A DNA stretch of 64,000 nucleotides from Strongyloides papillosus (lineage: Eukaryota; Nematoda; Chromadorea; Rhabditida; Strongyloididae), in assembly GCA_005656395.1 (NCBI GenBank), contig SRSI01000056.1, positions 1 through 64,000 on the forward strand, given 5' to 3'. Each line of letters starts with the position of its first letter. The first letter of the stretch is position 1. Below, in pieces: positions 20,227-31,865 of this stretch. The position numbers were made by a program, and so were the translations under genes. The notes under the pieces were generated by a model that saw only the letters and a list, made by a program, of their open reading frames with translations, was not told the DNA's origin and did not search any database.

Positions 20227-21682
20227 AAGTTCCACTGAGATCGACCTTATAAATAGCAAGAGAGACCTACATGGATTACAAGGATAACTACCTTGGTGAA
20301 CCACCGGCAGGGTAATTTCTAAACTAAATGAAAAATTAGAGCCGGTGAGAAATGGGTGAGCCACCGTATGTTATACAATTTAGGAAAGTACAGGAGGTTA
20401 AATGCGGTGAGATGGAAGAATCATGAAAATGTAGTATTGTTAAGGTAAAAAAACTGGCTGTTGACGAATAGCTTGAACTGGGACAAATAAGGATTTGAAA
20501 CAACAAATAAGAAGAACATGATCCTCGGAGAAAGCGTGCATGCCATAGTTCTTCTACCAGGTAAGTGTCTTGGAGCAACGGTAAGAGACCGAGAAAATAA
20601 GCTAGGCATGAATAGGAAATAAATGGGTAACGTATTCTCAATAATTCTATTCTGATATGACTGGGGAAACAAGCATTAAAAGAAGCGCGCTGTAAAAGAA
20701 TATTTTAGAAAATTCAAAAAGTGTTTGTTTTTACAAGAACTCAGAAAAGAAGGCTAAGAATACAAGAGGTAGTTATTATAAAATAGGTAGGGATTTAATC
20801 ATAATATTGGAGATCACGTGAAGTATTGCGAAATATAAAATATAAATTTTGAAATCCATGGAATAAACAAAATCGTTTTAAACCAAAAGCCCTTTAGCTT
20901 TGGTGAAATGAAGCTGTTTTCAAAACAAAAGTTCCTAAAAATAGAATCTCTTCAAAATAAAATGAAGAAAAAACATTACACTAAAGCGTGTGACATTGTT
21001 TTAGAAAAACTTGTGTAAAAGTCTAGGAGATATCAAAAGTAGCACCATTCATAAAAATCTTATCAAAACTTTCAACATTACTACTATCTTATCGCTACTA
21101 ATATGAAAAAACTTAACCGTGCAAACCGCGGAGGAAACGGACTGAAGCCGTAAATCCAATTCATGAACTCCACCAAGAGGTGTAGAAGTCCAAGTAGTGG
21201 TGGGGGGAGATCGGAGCCCCAGATGTCATCTAATTGAGGAAAAAAAAATTTTCTTTTAATTTACAACTTTAGAAGAACTGCACAGGAAAACTGAAATATA
21301 GTAATGTACATAGATTATAGAAACACGATAAATTCACAAACTTAAATACCCCTACATAAACTTTTGCATACGTGAGAAATTTAAATTCTGATTTTGACTA
21401 AAGAAAAAAAACAAAAAACTAAAATACGAAAATATTTATACCGAAAATCCAAAAATATCTACATGTCCATGACAACTGAAAGGATATCAAAGAAAAAACA
21501 GGGAAAGAACAACAAAATCAGGAGGATAAACAGAAAAAAATCACAAGATAAGATATAAACAAAATTCCAGAAACGAAAACACCCGAAACTTAAAACCATA
21601 AACAAGGCAAGATATAAAAAGGACAAAAAAAGGTTAGTATATATCCAATCAAAACAGAAAAGAACCAAACTATTAACCTAAA
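20227..21682. other. Internal leader of the L element, decayed
   Basis: No long frame. Short plus-strand pieces (GEPPYVIQFRKVQEVKCGEM near 20355-20415) suggest a former ORF. A GC-richer patch at 21115-21235 (AACCGCGGAGGAAACGG, GTGGTGGGGGGAGATCGGAG) is unlike its surroundings. ATATAAAAAGG at about 21613-21623 may be the promoter for copy A. Confidence 0.4.
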
Positions 21683-22084
21683 ATGGCTACTACAAGACGA
21701 ATCCAGACTGACTACGTCAGAGAAGCCTTGGATATCTGCATAGATTTAGCCGATGGCTGGGAATCAGACGGGGATCCAAGAATGTTTACGATGGAGAAGC
21801 ACATTATGATGATAAGAGAACTACAAGACATTTTGCAAGACGCCTTTGAAACCAAAATAGTGAGACTAATCTATAGCCTCAGAAAAGCCAGAAACAACGC
21901 CATTGAAAGAATCAAATATGACTTCTTTAGAGTATACAAGACCACGGAGGAGCAACTCAGGGGAATACTAGGAGTCCCCTTCGAGGAGTTCATAAGATCC
22001 CCAAGACACTACAAATATTTTGTAACTGAAGGAGAGACGGTTTACTTTGAGGATGTCATCCAAGGACCAACACACAATGGCTAG
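21683..22084 (+). CDS. Family A-D gene, copy A (intact, 133 aa)
   Basis: The only uninterrupted member. It begins ATTRRIQTDYVREALDICID, has an Asp/Gly turn (SDGDPRMFTMEKH), a helical core (VRLIYSLRKARNNAIERIK), the family block YDFFRVYKTTEEQLR and PFEEFIRSPRHYKYFVTEGE, and ends with TVYFEDVI. The acidic tails of B-D are absent. No membrane segment, cysteine motif or recognisable catalytic pattern. A start at 21683 is supported by copies C and B beginning at the same point. It is the sole forward ORF of the L element 19964-24520 and so is likely an element protein (structural or accessory) rather than a host gene. Its base composition is less AT-rich than the flanks. Confidence 0.6.
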   Translation: MATTRRIQTDYVREALDICIDLADGWESDGDPRMFTMEKHIMMIRELQDILQDAFETKIVRLIYSLRKARNNAIERIKYDFFRVYKTTEEQLRGILGVPFEEFIRSPRHYKYFVTEGETVYFEDVIQGPTHNG

Positions 22085-22429
22085 GAGTCTAACTAAGTTT
22101 GTCCCTTTCATCCTTGCATGTTTTTTTTGGTATAATAGCATGAAAATAAAAATTTAATCCTATTTACATGTTTTAATTAATAACAAATTTATTTAATATT
22201 ATTTTAATAACATATGCTACATAGAATACCACCAAAGATCTTGAGACGAAAATTATTCAAATAACTTTCTTTATAAAGTATAATTAAAAGATAAATAACA
22301 ACAAAATAAGTTTTAATAAATAACAAACTCTTGGAGACAATAATGAAATAAGTGAAAGTACAAAAAAAGTACGTGATGATTGAACATTTTGATAAAAAAG
22401 AGTTATTTTCTAACCTTATGTAATGCACA

Positions 22430-23680
22430 CCGATATGCAGCCACTATATGTACTTTTATATAGGAAAATATTATGGTATAAAGAGTTTAATAAATCCTTT
22501 AAATTTAATATTCTTCCTTGAAAATTTGACAAACGTCTTTAATTATTATGTGGTTTTTCATAATATATCTATTTTTTTTAAAATGTTTTTTATGGAAAAA
22601 ATTTTTTTGACGAAATTTTTTTAGTTATGCGATGAATTTTTTTATGTGACTTATTTCAATCAAAAGCCCATATTCTCTTCTGTTTACCTACAAATTTTGA
22701 GAATAATCCGTAATAGATTTTTTGAGTTATTTTAATTTTACTGTTATTTTTAACATATTTTACCCATAATACTATGATAACTTTTTGTTTTTTTTAAATT
22801 TATCTCATGTAAAACTTTGACTTTATAATTTTTAAAGTGATTACAATTACGTTGTACAAGTTTTGAAACATAAAATTATAAAATATTAATTTTTTACTAA
22901 GTAAGGTAAAGTTGTTTTCTTCAATACAGGAAACTATAAAAAGTATTTTTTTATTGTCAATAATTTATTAATTCATAAAAATATTATAAAAAACATTGAA
23001 TATTTTGGTATTGTAATTTCTCCAACTGCTAAATCAAATTTTAGTCATTTATTCCCTATAACCGTAGTCAAGAAACTTTAATCTTATACGCTTATTGAAG
23101 TAATTGTAGATAATAATTAACAAAATTGTTAATACGAATAATTTTACCTGAGTTTGACAATTTTTTACCACGATATTTTTATAATAAGCAAACCATGAAT
23201 TTAGTGTAAACTTTGCAATTGAATTGTTATTTTACAATTTTTATGTTTTGAAAACGTACCTGACGTAATTGTAAATATTCTTTTAATGTTTAAGTAGCCA
23301 TTTTAATTATAAAAAGTTTTTAAAAAAGACATATTTAGCAATCAATATGGCTTATTTTCGAATAAAAAGACAAAAGACATTAAAATAAAAATAACTCGAA
23401 AAATCTACTACGGATTTTTCTCAAAAATTGTAAGTAAACAGAAGAGAAGATGGCTTTTGAATGAAATAAGTCTTATAAAAAAATTCATCGCATAACTAAA
23501 AAAAAAGTGCCGTCAAAAAAAATTTCCCCCATATAAGGTATTTTTAAAAGAGTATAAATATCATTAAAATCTGCGTCATAATTAAAGTAATATGTCAAAG
23601 TTTCAAAGAAAAATATTAAATTTAAGGAGTTTAATTTTTAATAGAAAAATTCTTTATAAAGTAAAAGTGCAAATAAAATT
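22430..23680. mobile_element. MITE-like DNA element with inverted ends
   Basis: TTTTGACGAAATTTTTTTAG (about 22605) mirrors CTAAAAAAAAAGTGCCGTCA (about 23498). The inverted match extends over TTGCGATGAATTTTTTT, CAATCAAAAGCC and AATCCGTAATAGATTTTT, and outward over ATTAAATTTAA(A)GGA. The outer left end recurs inverted at 30420-30560. No transposase frame inside. It separates copy A from the convergent small gene in the L element. Confidence 0.6.
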
Positions 23681-23751
23681 AATTACACAAAAACATATCG
23701 CTGTGAATGATATAATAAAATTATGCAGTTCACATGAGATAAAAGGAAACT

Positions 23752-24078
23752 TTAATGCGACTCCCAACTTATGTCTTTAGAAGGAGATTCACCTGGATTA
23801 ATTGAAGGTGCAAAACGTGGTTCCGACGGAATCGTTGCAGAATTTACGTCGAGAACATCTCTTGAAACAAAGATTGGTTGTTGAACTTGCTGTGATGACG
23901 GTGAAGAGTTGTTTCTTCTGAAGAAATAACGTTCTAAGAAAAACAAGGTCAACTAAGTTAGCAATCCTAGAAGGAAAAGAATCCTAAATACAATCTCCAA
24001 AAAATCACCCATTATATGGAGAACAAGACCTATAATGGAATAGAGAATTATTTTCTCCAAAGAATTCTATAATGACAT
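23752..24078 (-). pseudogene. Convergent small spliced membrane-peptide gene, copy 3 (two stops)
   Basis: Exon 1 is 24078-24009 (70 nt) and exon 2 begins at 23966; the intron is 42 nt (GTGATT..CCTTCTAG), phase 1, exactly the layout of copies 1 and 2. Aligned residues: EKIILYSIIGLVLHIM then LTLFFLERYFFRRNNSS. TAG codons at 24067-24069 and 23953-23955 break it; otherwise exon 2 is open to 23752 and longer than in copies 1 and 2. TATATATATAG lies about 90 nt before the ATG. It sits upstream of, and opposite to, the L 3' LTR. Divergence in sequence with retained gene structure shows the unit is old. Confidence 0.6.
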
Positions 24079-24257
24079 TAGCAAATTAGAAAAATTGTAA
24101 AATACTAAAATCGTGAGTATGGAGAATGAAAAATGGGTAAAATAAGTGAAGTCATCAAATTCTGACTATATATATACAAATTAAAGATTAACGCTATACC
24201 AAGGAAAAAGTGACGATTATGGTCATTGAGGACAATGACTTTTCAAAGAAAGGGAGA

Positions 24258-24520
24258 TGTAATGGAAGCTTCTAGAAGAATTCAACATCAAAACAACACA
24301 TAACTATCAAAACAAGAATGTTTTGATTTCTCAATAATTTCGAAATCTGAGAAGGATAAAATGAGACCAATCGGAAGGAGAAAAGAGGCCCAGAGTGGGG
24401 ATTCCAGTAGTTTATAAAAAAATAGCTAATTAATATTGATATTTTATTGTACCGTGTATTGTTATTAAAATAAAGTTCTAATAAATGTGTCTGTGTATTC
24501 GATATAAGGCAGTCACTACG
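24258..24520 (+). repeat. 3' LTR of L element
   Basis: Follows a purine tract and starts TGTAATGGAAGCTTCTAGAA. Its 263 bp match 19964-20226, with differences concentrated around 24360-24410. Confidence 0.8.
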
Positions 24521-24960
24521 CAACCTATGCAATTCAAAAGAAATATCCGGATAAAGAATGGGATAAATATTGGAAATTACGTCTTACTATTTGAATAATT
24601 CCAGTCATTCGAAGTCAGGCATGACACCTAGTTACCTTATGTTTGGAAGAAACACGGAGATACTTGTTAACATGAGTAATACGGTCACTACATCAATATA
24701 TAAAGATGATTTAAAAGAATGGAAGATACAAATCAATTACCTACAGGAAATATGGGTAAACAATCATAAAGAATCCTGGAAAAAGGTAAAAGAATTCCCG
24801 ATAGACATCAGACCAGGTGAATGGGTTCTAAGAAGGAGGACAGTGGATAAAAGGGGAAGCAAAAGTCCTTGGGAAGAACGATTTCAGGTTATGAAGACAA
24901 ATAAATACCAACGTTGCTTAATTAATAAACAGAGAGGAAGTGAATGATGCCACGTCTCAC
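24521..24960 (+). pseudogene. Ty3/gypsy integrase C-terminal part (G1')
   Basis: Reads AIQKKYPDKEWDKYW, then after a one-base frameshift SHSKSGMTPSYLMFGRNTEI, the classic integrase block (HSSTGxTPFxLMFGR), and finally PGEWVLRRRTVDKRGSKSPW, the GPY/F-like end. A purine tract and the G1' 3' LTR follow. The frameshift and the insertion of the L element upstream make it non-functional. Confidence 0.75.
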
Positions 24961-25011
24961 AATTGAAGAAATTTATTGGCAAACCGATCAATAAGAAAAA
25001 TATGGGGGAAA

Positions 25012-25251
25012 TGTTGTAGATAAATAATATTGCATTAAGGAAATATAGTTTAATTAAACAAGATAAAAAACAAATCAACACCCATCGGTACAAAAACTTA
25101 AAAGTATTTTACAAATAAAATATCACTGGGAAAAACATAAGAAGAAAATGAATATATAAATGAGAAAACTTTCCTATTTAGTTAAATTTTATCTTTTGTA
25201 TTGTTTTAATTGGTTTTTATTAGCCAATAAATCTATTTGCACATTTATACT
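25012..25251 (+). mobile_element. G1' 3' LTR (240 bp)
   Basis: AAAATATGGGGGAAA (purine tract) precedes TGTTGTAGATAAATAATATT. Same length as, and colinear with, the G1 LTR at 8101-8340. It ends CACATTTATAC(T) and joins the tail of the convergent small gene copy 4, which it truncates. Confidence 0.8.
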
Positions 25252-25745
25252 TTGGTAATGGGAATAGCGATCTGTGGTCACCAGGCAAAGCCTCCGCAGG
25301 AATGGGAACTGAGTCACGATGAGTTACATCCCTCTTCTTTGAAATAACGTAATTCTCAAAATAGAACAAACCAATTTCACATAAAAGAGCTAGAAAGATA
25401 GAATCTAACAATTAAATGCAGTTACTTACAAATTATGTTAAACACTATAGTAATAGTATTTTATGATGACTATTAGTTAGTATATAAGGCCTAGTTTTAC
25501 ATGAGATAGTCATATATTTGTTATAGTGACGACCAAGAGTTACTTGGGTAAGTAATGTTGTAATCCTTTATTTTTTTATAATGCTTTATAGTTTTTTATA
25601 ATATATCAATTATCTGAATCTTTGTTGTGTTTATTTGATTCAGTCTTCACTGGCTATTAGGAGATCAGTATAAACATAAAAATTTTACTCTATCACTAAT
25701 AAAGGAATACGGGGCAATTTTCTCAATTTCGCTAGCCAAGGACAT
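25252..25745 (-). pseudogene. Convergent small spliced membrane-peptide gene, copy 4 (truncated, interrupted)
   Basis: Exon 2 (25389 downward) reads LLCEIGLFYFENYVISKKRD with a longer Pro/Ala-rich tail and is cut by the G1' LTR at 25251. The intron is 40 nt (25390-25429, GTAAGT..TTTCTAG). Exon 1 (from 25745, SLASEIEKIAPYSFI) is split by a 246-bp insertion (25448-25693). Exon 1 lacks 5 nt relative to copies 1 and 2. A TATATATAG box lies about 30 nt upstream. The L LTR at 25845 lies beyond, again in the opposite direction. Confidence 0.6.
25448..25693. mobile_element. 246-bp insertion with 5-bp target duplication
   Basis: CACTA flanks both sides (25443-25447 and 25694-25698) and the insert splits exon 1 of the small gene. 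It contains AGTATATAAGGCC and TAATAAA-like motifs, so a short solo LTR is plausible, but its ends are not TG..CA. Confidence 0.5.
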
Positions 25746-25844
25746 GATTAAAGTGATTATCGTCATGTTTTTCTTCTATATATAATATAAAACAAGAAAT
25801 ACCTTTCCAAAATTGCTGAAGACATCAACTACTAGGAAGGGAGA

Positions 25845-26038
25845 CTTAATGGACACGCCTCTGAAATCAAAATAAAATAAGAAACCACTTTCTCAAAACT
25901 ATTGGAAGTCGAAATGTTATAAAAGAGCAGGAAAAATTATTAAATATATTTCTCCCATTTTTCATTGTAATTTATACGTGTTTTGCTAATAAAACTTTAA
26001 TATAAGCTGTGTCCAGCCACTCTTTCACAGACACAACG
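25845..26038 (+). mobile_element. L-family LTR
   Basis: Purine tract AGGAAGGGAGA ends at 25844. The start CTTAATGGACACG is aligned with TGTAATGGAAGC of 24258. Internal GTTATAAAAGAG and AATAAAAC; end AGACACAACG. Confidence 0.6.
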
Positions 26039-26119
26039 AGACATGGTTAAAGTAAATAATGAAGACCATCAGTTTTGAACATTTATATATTACATTAAAA
26101 AAAACACACAATCTTTATA

Positions 26120-26387
26120 TTGCTGAGGGTAGCAAGTCTCAAAAAAAATAAGATGTTGTGCCCCCCCCCCCCTTAAAAATAAAACTGAATCATGAAGAAT
26201 GATAACAAAAAACATTCTCAAGAACCTGGAAAATTGGATATCACAATTCTAGTATAAAAAGGATCCAAGAATTTAACTATCATAATAATCATAAAAAAAA
26301 TCTTTATAAGTTATATTTTCTATTATACGTGTTCTTAAATAAAGTTACTTAATCTATGTGTCTATTTCTAATCAACTAGACAAAACG
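26120..26387 (+). mobile_element. Second L-like LTR fragment with C12 tract
   Basis: ATTGCTGAGGGTAGCAA matches the pre-LTR stretch of the 14.6-kb copy (GCTGAGGGCAGCAAC). GTATAAAAAGGATCC and AAATAAAGTT follow in LTR order, and the end reads GACAAAACG. A run of 12 C (26161-26172) stands out in an AT-rich setting. The left boundary is uncertain. Confidence 0.45.
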
Positions 26388-27491
26388 ATATAAAAGAAGA
26401 AACAAATTGGATTAAAGTAAAATATAAAATTTATTAAAATATCTAAAATAAAGTTATTTATTGTATATATTGTTTATTTCGATAGAGTCTTATTATATCT
26501 TTTATTAAATTAAATTCAAACAGATACTCGACTTCTACAACAATAATTGTCTAAGATTTAATTCTACAGCCATGGTTTTATTAGTCCTTGTTTATTATTT
26601 CTGTTATGACTAGGAATTCATAGTGCAATATGATTTTTAGTAAATGATGAAACACAAATGAGGAAATAATATTTTATTTATATTAATTACAATAAAAAGA
26701 TTATAGAGTGTGTAAATTATGTATGTCTCCGGTATATTCTGCATTCTCTTGATATCAACCTGCAATTCATACATCATTCGTTTCCATAATATTTTTATTT
26801 CTCTTCGGAAATCTAAACATTATTAATATTGATGACTCATCTTCCTATTTATGTTTATTTTTAACATTAAATTTCAAGATTTTCTTGGACGAACACTACG
26901 TTTTATAGACATCTAGGCATTTACTCTTGACTTCTTTAACTGATTCCTTTAAAACACTTTGCATTTCTTTTGCCTCAGTACTATTGTTTTTATCTTCAAA
27001 TGTTTCTTTAATCAGTTTCGAGAGTATCCTAAATAGGCCGTATTTAAAAGAACCAAATTTATTTCCGATTTCTTTTTCAATTATGTTGATAATGAAATAA
27101 GTTTTATTTAAACAAGTAAATACAAATCAAAAATTGTATTGGAAAATAAATCTGTCTAGTATGAAATTATGTCAGCCTATATGCTTGGATTTTCTGTATT
27201 AATTTCTTATAACACCATTGTCTTTATAAAACATTACGGTTTTGCCTTAATGTCTTTTTGTTTATATTTCCACAATTACTTCAATGTCAGGAAGTTTTTT
27301 AAATTGTTCTTACTCGATATCCTCAGTTAGATGTTTAAAATAACTAAAAAAGTCGTCGATACGTGATGATTCGATGACTCTTATTATGAAATAAACGAGT
27401 AACCAATGTAAGTATGCTGTAAATACCATTGTATTTAAAACTTCCTTCGTTGTTAACATACTTATATTTCTTTAAATATAGGGTAAATTGA
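26388..27491. other. AT-rich, one decayed minus-strand frame
   Basis: Around 27080-26910 the minus frame is open with IEKEIGNKFGSFKYG and ends KSKCLDVYKT; it is Lys/Glu-rich and could be a leftover of an ORF related to or downstream of 27492-27923. Nothing else was recognised. Confidence 0.35.
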
Positions 27492-27923
27492 TTAATACTT
27501 TCTTGGAAATTCTAGAAGTTCATTGTATCCATGTATAATTTCTTGACAGATTACACCATAGACTTGTAATCTGTTTCCTGCAACAGAGGATATTTTCACT
27601 TCTGGCCTTATATTAAGTTTAGCTTCTTTCTTTTTACCTGATACTCTATTATTTGTAAATATTTTAAAGGCCGAAGCTGGAGGATGATAGGCTACACTTC
27701 TAAGGCATAGTTCCTTGGAGACTTGCTTGACGAATGTTAATGTTTTTTCACCTGTTACAGAATTAGATAGTAAATTTCCAATTTTTTTAGATATATTGCC
27801 CCCAATGTGAGCTATACAGGAATAGGTTAAATAAATTCTTTCTGCTTCTGTTTTTCTTAATCTATTACTTTTTTCACGGAATAATGCATATGCCTTTTTG
27901 CATGTATTCGCGTTGTCACTCAT
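27492..27923 (-). CDS. Unrecognised 143-aa basic protein
   Basis: Opens with SDNANTCKKAYALFREKSNR and continues TEAERIYLTYSCIAHIGGNI, a helix-rich and Lys/Arg-rich first half, then SKELCLRSVAYHPPASAFKI and a KKKEAKLNI stretch. No signal peptide or membrane segment. The frame is intact in an otherwise decayed neighbourhood and less AT-rich than it, so a real or recently lost gene is likely. It stands upstream of the forward copy of repeat U at 29090, the same relative position that the 16711-16980 ORF and gene D have to the U copy at 17150. It may therefore be cargo of the same kind of element. Function unknown. Confidence 0.45.
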   Translation of the reverse strand: MSDNANTCKKAYALFREKSNRLRKTEAERIYLTYSCIAHIGGNISKKIGNLLSNSVTGEKTLTFVKQVSKELCLRSVAYHPPASAFKIFTNNRVSGKKKEAKLNIRPEVKISSVAGNRLQVYGVICQEIIHGYNELLEFPRKY

Positions 27924-29089
27924 AAATCCATAAATTGATTCCGTTGTAGCTTGTAGCTACCGAGTAAAAAGAGGTGGAAATTACAATATTTTACATATAT
28001 ATGTTTCTTTTATTTCACCACATGTGATGACAAAAAACTACAATTCATATAATAATAACAATTATAATAATGGATATTTTCAGAATTCCAAACCTTACAT
28101 TCTTAGAGATAATAAAACTGATTGATCTTTCTTAATTCGCGGTATTTATAGTTAAATTTTTCTGTTGTTGGTCCTCAATTTACTTGAAGGTGAAGAAAAT
28201 TTCCTATCAAGACATTATCAGAGGTTTGTAACAATCAATTTTCCCATCTTTGGCTCACTGCTATGATTGTATCTTAAAGTTTCAGACCAAATAAATTTTC
28301 CAACTTACATTTCCTTAGTTGTCTTTTTACCAATAAAAAATATATTATAGGAATACAAATCTACTTTAGTAATAATAATATTGGTTGAAAAAATTAATAA
28401 ATTGCATAGTAAACGTTATTTTCAAAAATAATTAAATATGTTGGTTTATAATTCTGGTAAATTTTCTTTGTATTTATACCTTTTAGATGTTTTGATTATC
28501 AGCGGATATTCTACATGTTTAATATTTTTATTTTCTTATCAATTTCTCACGATGTAATATTGCTTAATCGTTGGCTGTTTATTTCCTTATGAGTTTTTCT
28601 ATATTCATTCTCTCGTTGATCAATTTCCTTAACAATTTTTTTCTTTAATCAATTTTTTTAGAACTATGGGAACAAAAATAAAAATAGAATGGCTAAAATT
28701 AGATGGAAGCAAAAAATTGATATCTAGATAAATGTAGGACATGGACAAGAGAAAATTAATTCTTAAATCCTAATTTTAAAGTTATTTGAACATTTTTTTA
28801 TAAGATGTTTCCAACGAAAATTGTAATTCAGATGGATTGCGAGAACTCACAAGGGGTTCCAAAATTTACAATTTAACACTTTAAATTTAGTCTAAAATCT
28901 TACTAGAATACAAAATGAAAGTCTGTTAGACTGTGTATGTTTATGTCTGATAAAGTATTCTTTTTCTTGTCTTGATTTTTCTTCGACTACTACTTTTCTA
29001 AAGTCTAGACAAAAATAGAGAGTTATATCGATCGACTAAATTAAGATATATTCTTAATTTAATATTAATCATAACTAATTACAGTAATT
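27924..29089. other. Unassigned AT-rich stretch
   Basis: No frame, RNA gene or repeat ends recognised. Confidence 0.4.
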
Positions 29090-29550
29090 TTTACTAATTA
29101 TTCTGCTTATACGCGATACATTTACCAGTTGTGCTATAGTCTCGTTATATATTTTTTTATCGCTGTATATTGTAAATCCTTGAACATTATGAATACTATT
29201 TAGTTTTATTTAATTTTGATGAAGTATAAATATTTTGTATATATAAATTATTTTAAAATTAATTACTCTTTAAAGATTTTTTTATTATATAGAAGTATTT
29301 AAATCCATTTTACATGCAATATTTATACAACTGATCTAAACATTAAATCGATATTGTGTTATTATTAGCTTGCTGTTACTTATTTAAACAGTTTGTTATG
29401 ATTGTTTATAGATAAATGTACAATCCAAGTGATTTAAATTAATTTATAAGCAGATCAATTCCATATATCTCTTTTTCCAAAGAGACAACAATTTATGAAT
29501 ATACGTTTTTATCAAATGTAAATTCGCTTCAGGAAGACTTACTAAATACC
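29090..29550 (+). repeat. Copy of dispersed repeat U
   Basis: Colinear with 17150-17690: TAATTATTCTGCTTA, AAACATTAAATCGATATTG, TTTATAAGCAGATCAATTCC, CCAAAGAGACAACAATTTAT, CGCTTCAGGAAGACTTACTA. It is a single forward copy with no reversed partner in view. Confidence 0.7.
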
Positions 29551-30583
29551 CAATAGAAGACAACAACAAATCAAAGTCTATTAATTATTTTGGTTAAATG
29601 TCGTTTAATTTTTGTATTAACATATAATATTTTAGGTTTAAAAGTTAAATTGCTTCTACATAAAGTTTATGTACAAAAATTAATAATTCACTAAATAGTA
29701 TGAAGTAATGGAGTCATATATATTCATTATTTAATGTCACTAAATTTTATGCTTGTCCCTTGATGAGAAAATTTGTAATGTAAATATTTTAAATGTTTGC
29801 AATAGTATAATATTTTAAGTGTGATATTATATCTAGGAAATTATACACTTTATTTGAATCAAGCACAATAATAAAAAACTATGAAACAATTACTAATTAG
29901 TTTAAATTTTTTACTTACCGAAGATCTTACGTCTTGGTCCTTCCCATAGATTTATACTTTTAGCTTTTTCTACTTCTAAAAGTAAGATTGGAATAATGTA
30001 TGGTATAAGAAAATGAGTATAAATACGAGGAAAAATTGATGAAAATGGTATTTATCTTTAAATGATGAAATCGCGCGCGTCATAGAATTTATTATTATTT
30101 CATCATATTTATTAAATTTTATAATTTTAGAGGGTTATTGGTAATTTTAATTTAAATTAATTGTCTAACTATTTATTTATTATCGTTAAATAAATCTTTA
30201 CTAATTATCTAACTTTCTTTTGACTAATTGGAGGGGTCCAGTTCAAATTAAATTTTGCTTAAAATAGTAATAATATATTGATGACTTAAAATGATTACAA
30301 TGTTTTTAATAAATAGTGGGATATTATTATATTGTCTCTTTATATACTATAAAATCATCAAAATATCTTTATGTTACCAAATAAGATATTTTTAAAATTA
30401 ATAGAAATATCATGAGAATCTGTACTACGGTCAAGAAGATTTGTCAAATTTCCGAAGAAAAATATTAAAATTTAACGGTTTATTAAACTTTTTATAGCAT
30501 AACGTTTTCCTGCATAAAAGTTTACATAGTGGCTGCATATCAATGTGTATTATATATAACAAGATGAGAATCTTCTATAAATA
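29551..30583. other. AT-rich stretch with a fragment of the 22.4-kb MITE end
   Basis: 30420-30560 is the reverse complement of about 22420-22560 (shared GCAGCCACTATGTAAAC-like and ATTAAA(A)TTTAA blocks). The rest shows nothing recognisable. Confidence 0.4.

Positions 30584-31865
<1,282 letters not shown>

Larger units (their letters stand above)
19964..24520 (+). mobile_element. Complete L element with two 263-bp LTRs
   Basis: LTRs at 19964-20226 and 24258-24520 have the same length and only scattered differences. A purine tract (CAAAGAAAGGGAGA) abuts the 3' LTR. The flanks CAGCT (left) and CAACC (right) look like a decayed 5-bp target duplication, and the host integrase frame continues across the site. 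Inside are copy A of the A-D family, a MITE and the convergent small gene (copy 3, dead). No protease, RT or integrase is present, so the element would depend on enzymes in trans. Confidence 0.75.

Noticed and set aside
20336..20672. Minus-strand ORFs of 83-101 codons
   Set aside because: They overlap a decayed plus-strand frame in the L element, lack homology, and read like low-complexity antisense shadows.
21459..21668. 69-codon minus ORF rich in Phe and Leu
   Set aside because: Mirror of an A-rich leader; composition artefact.
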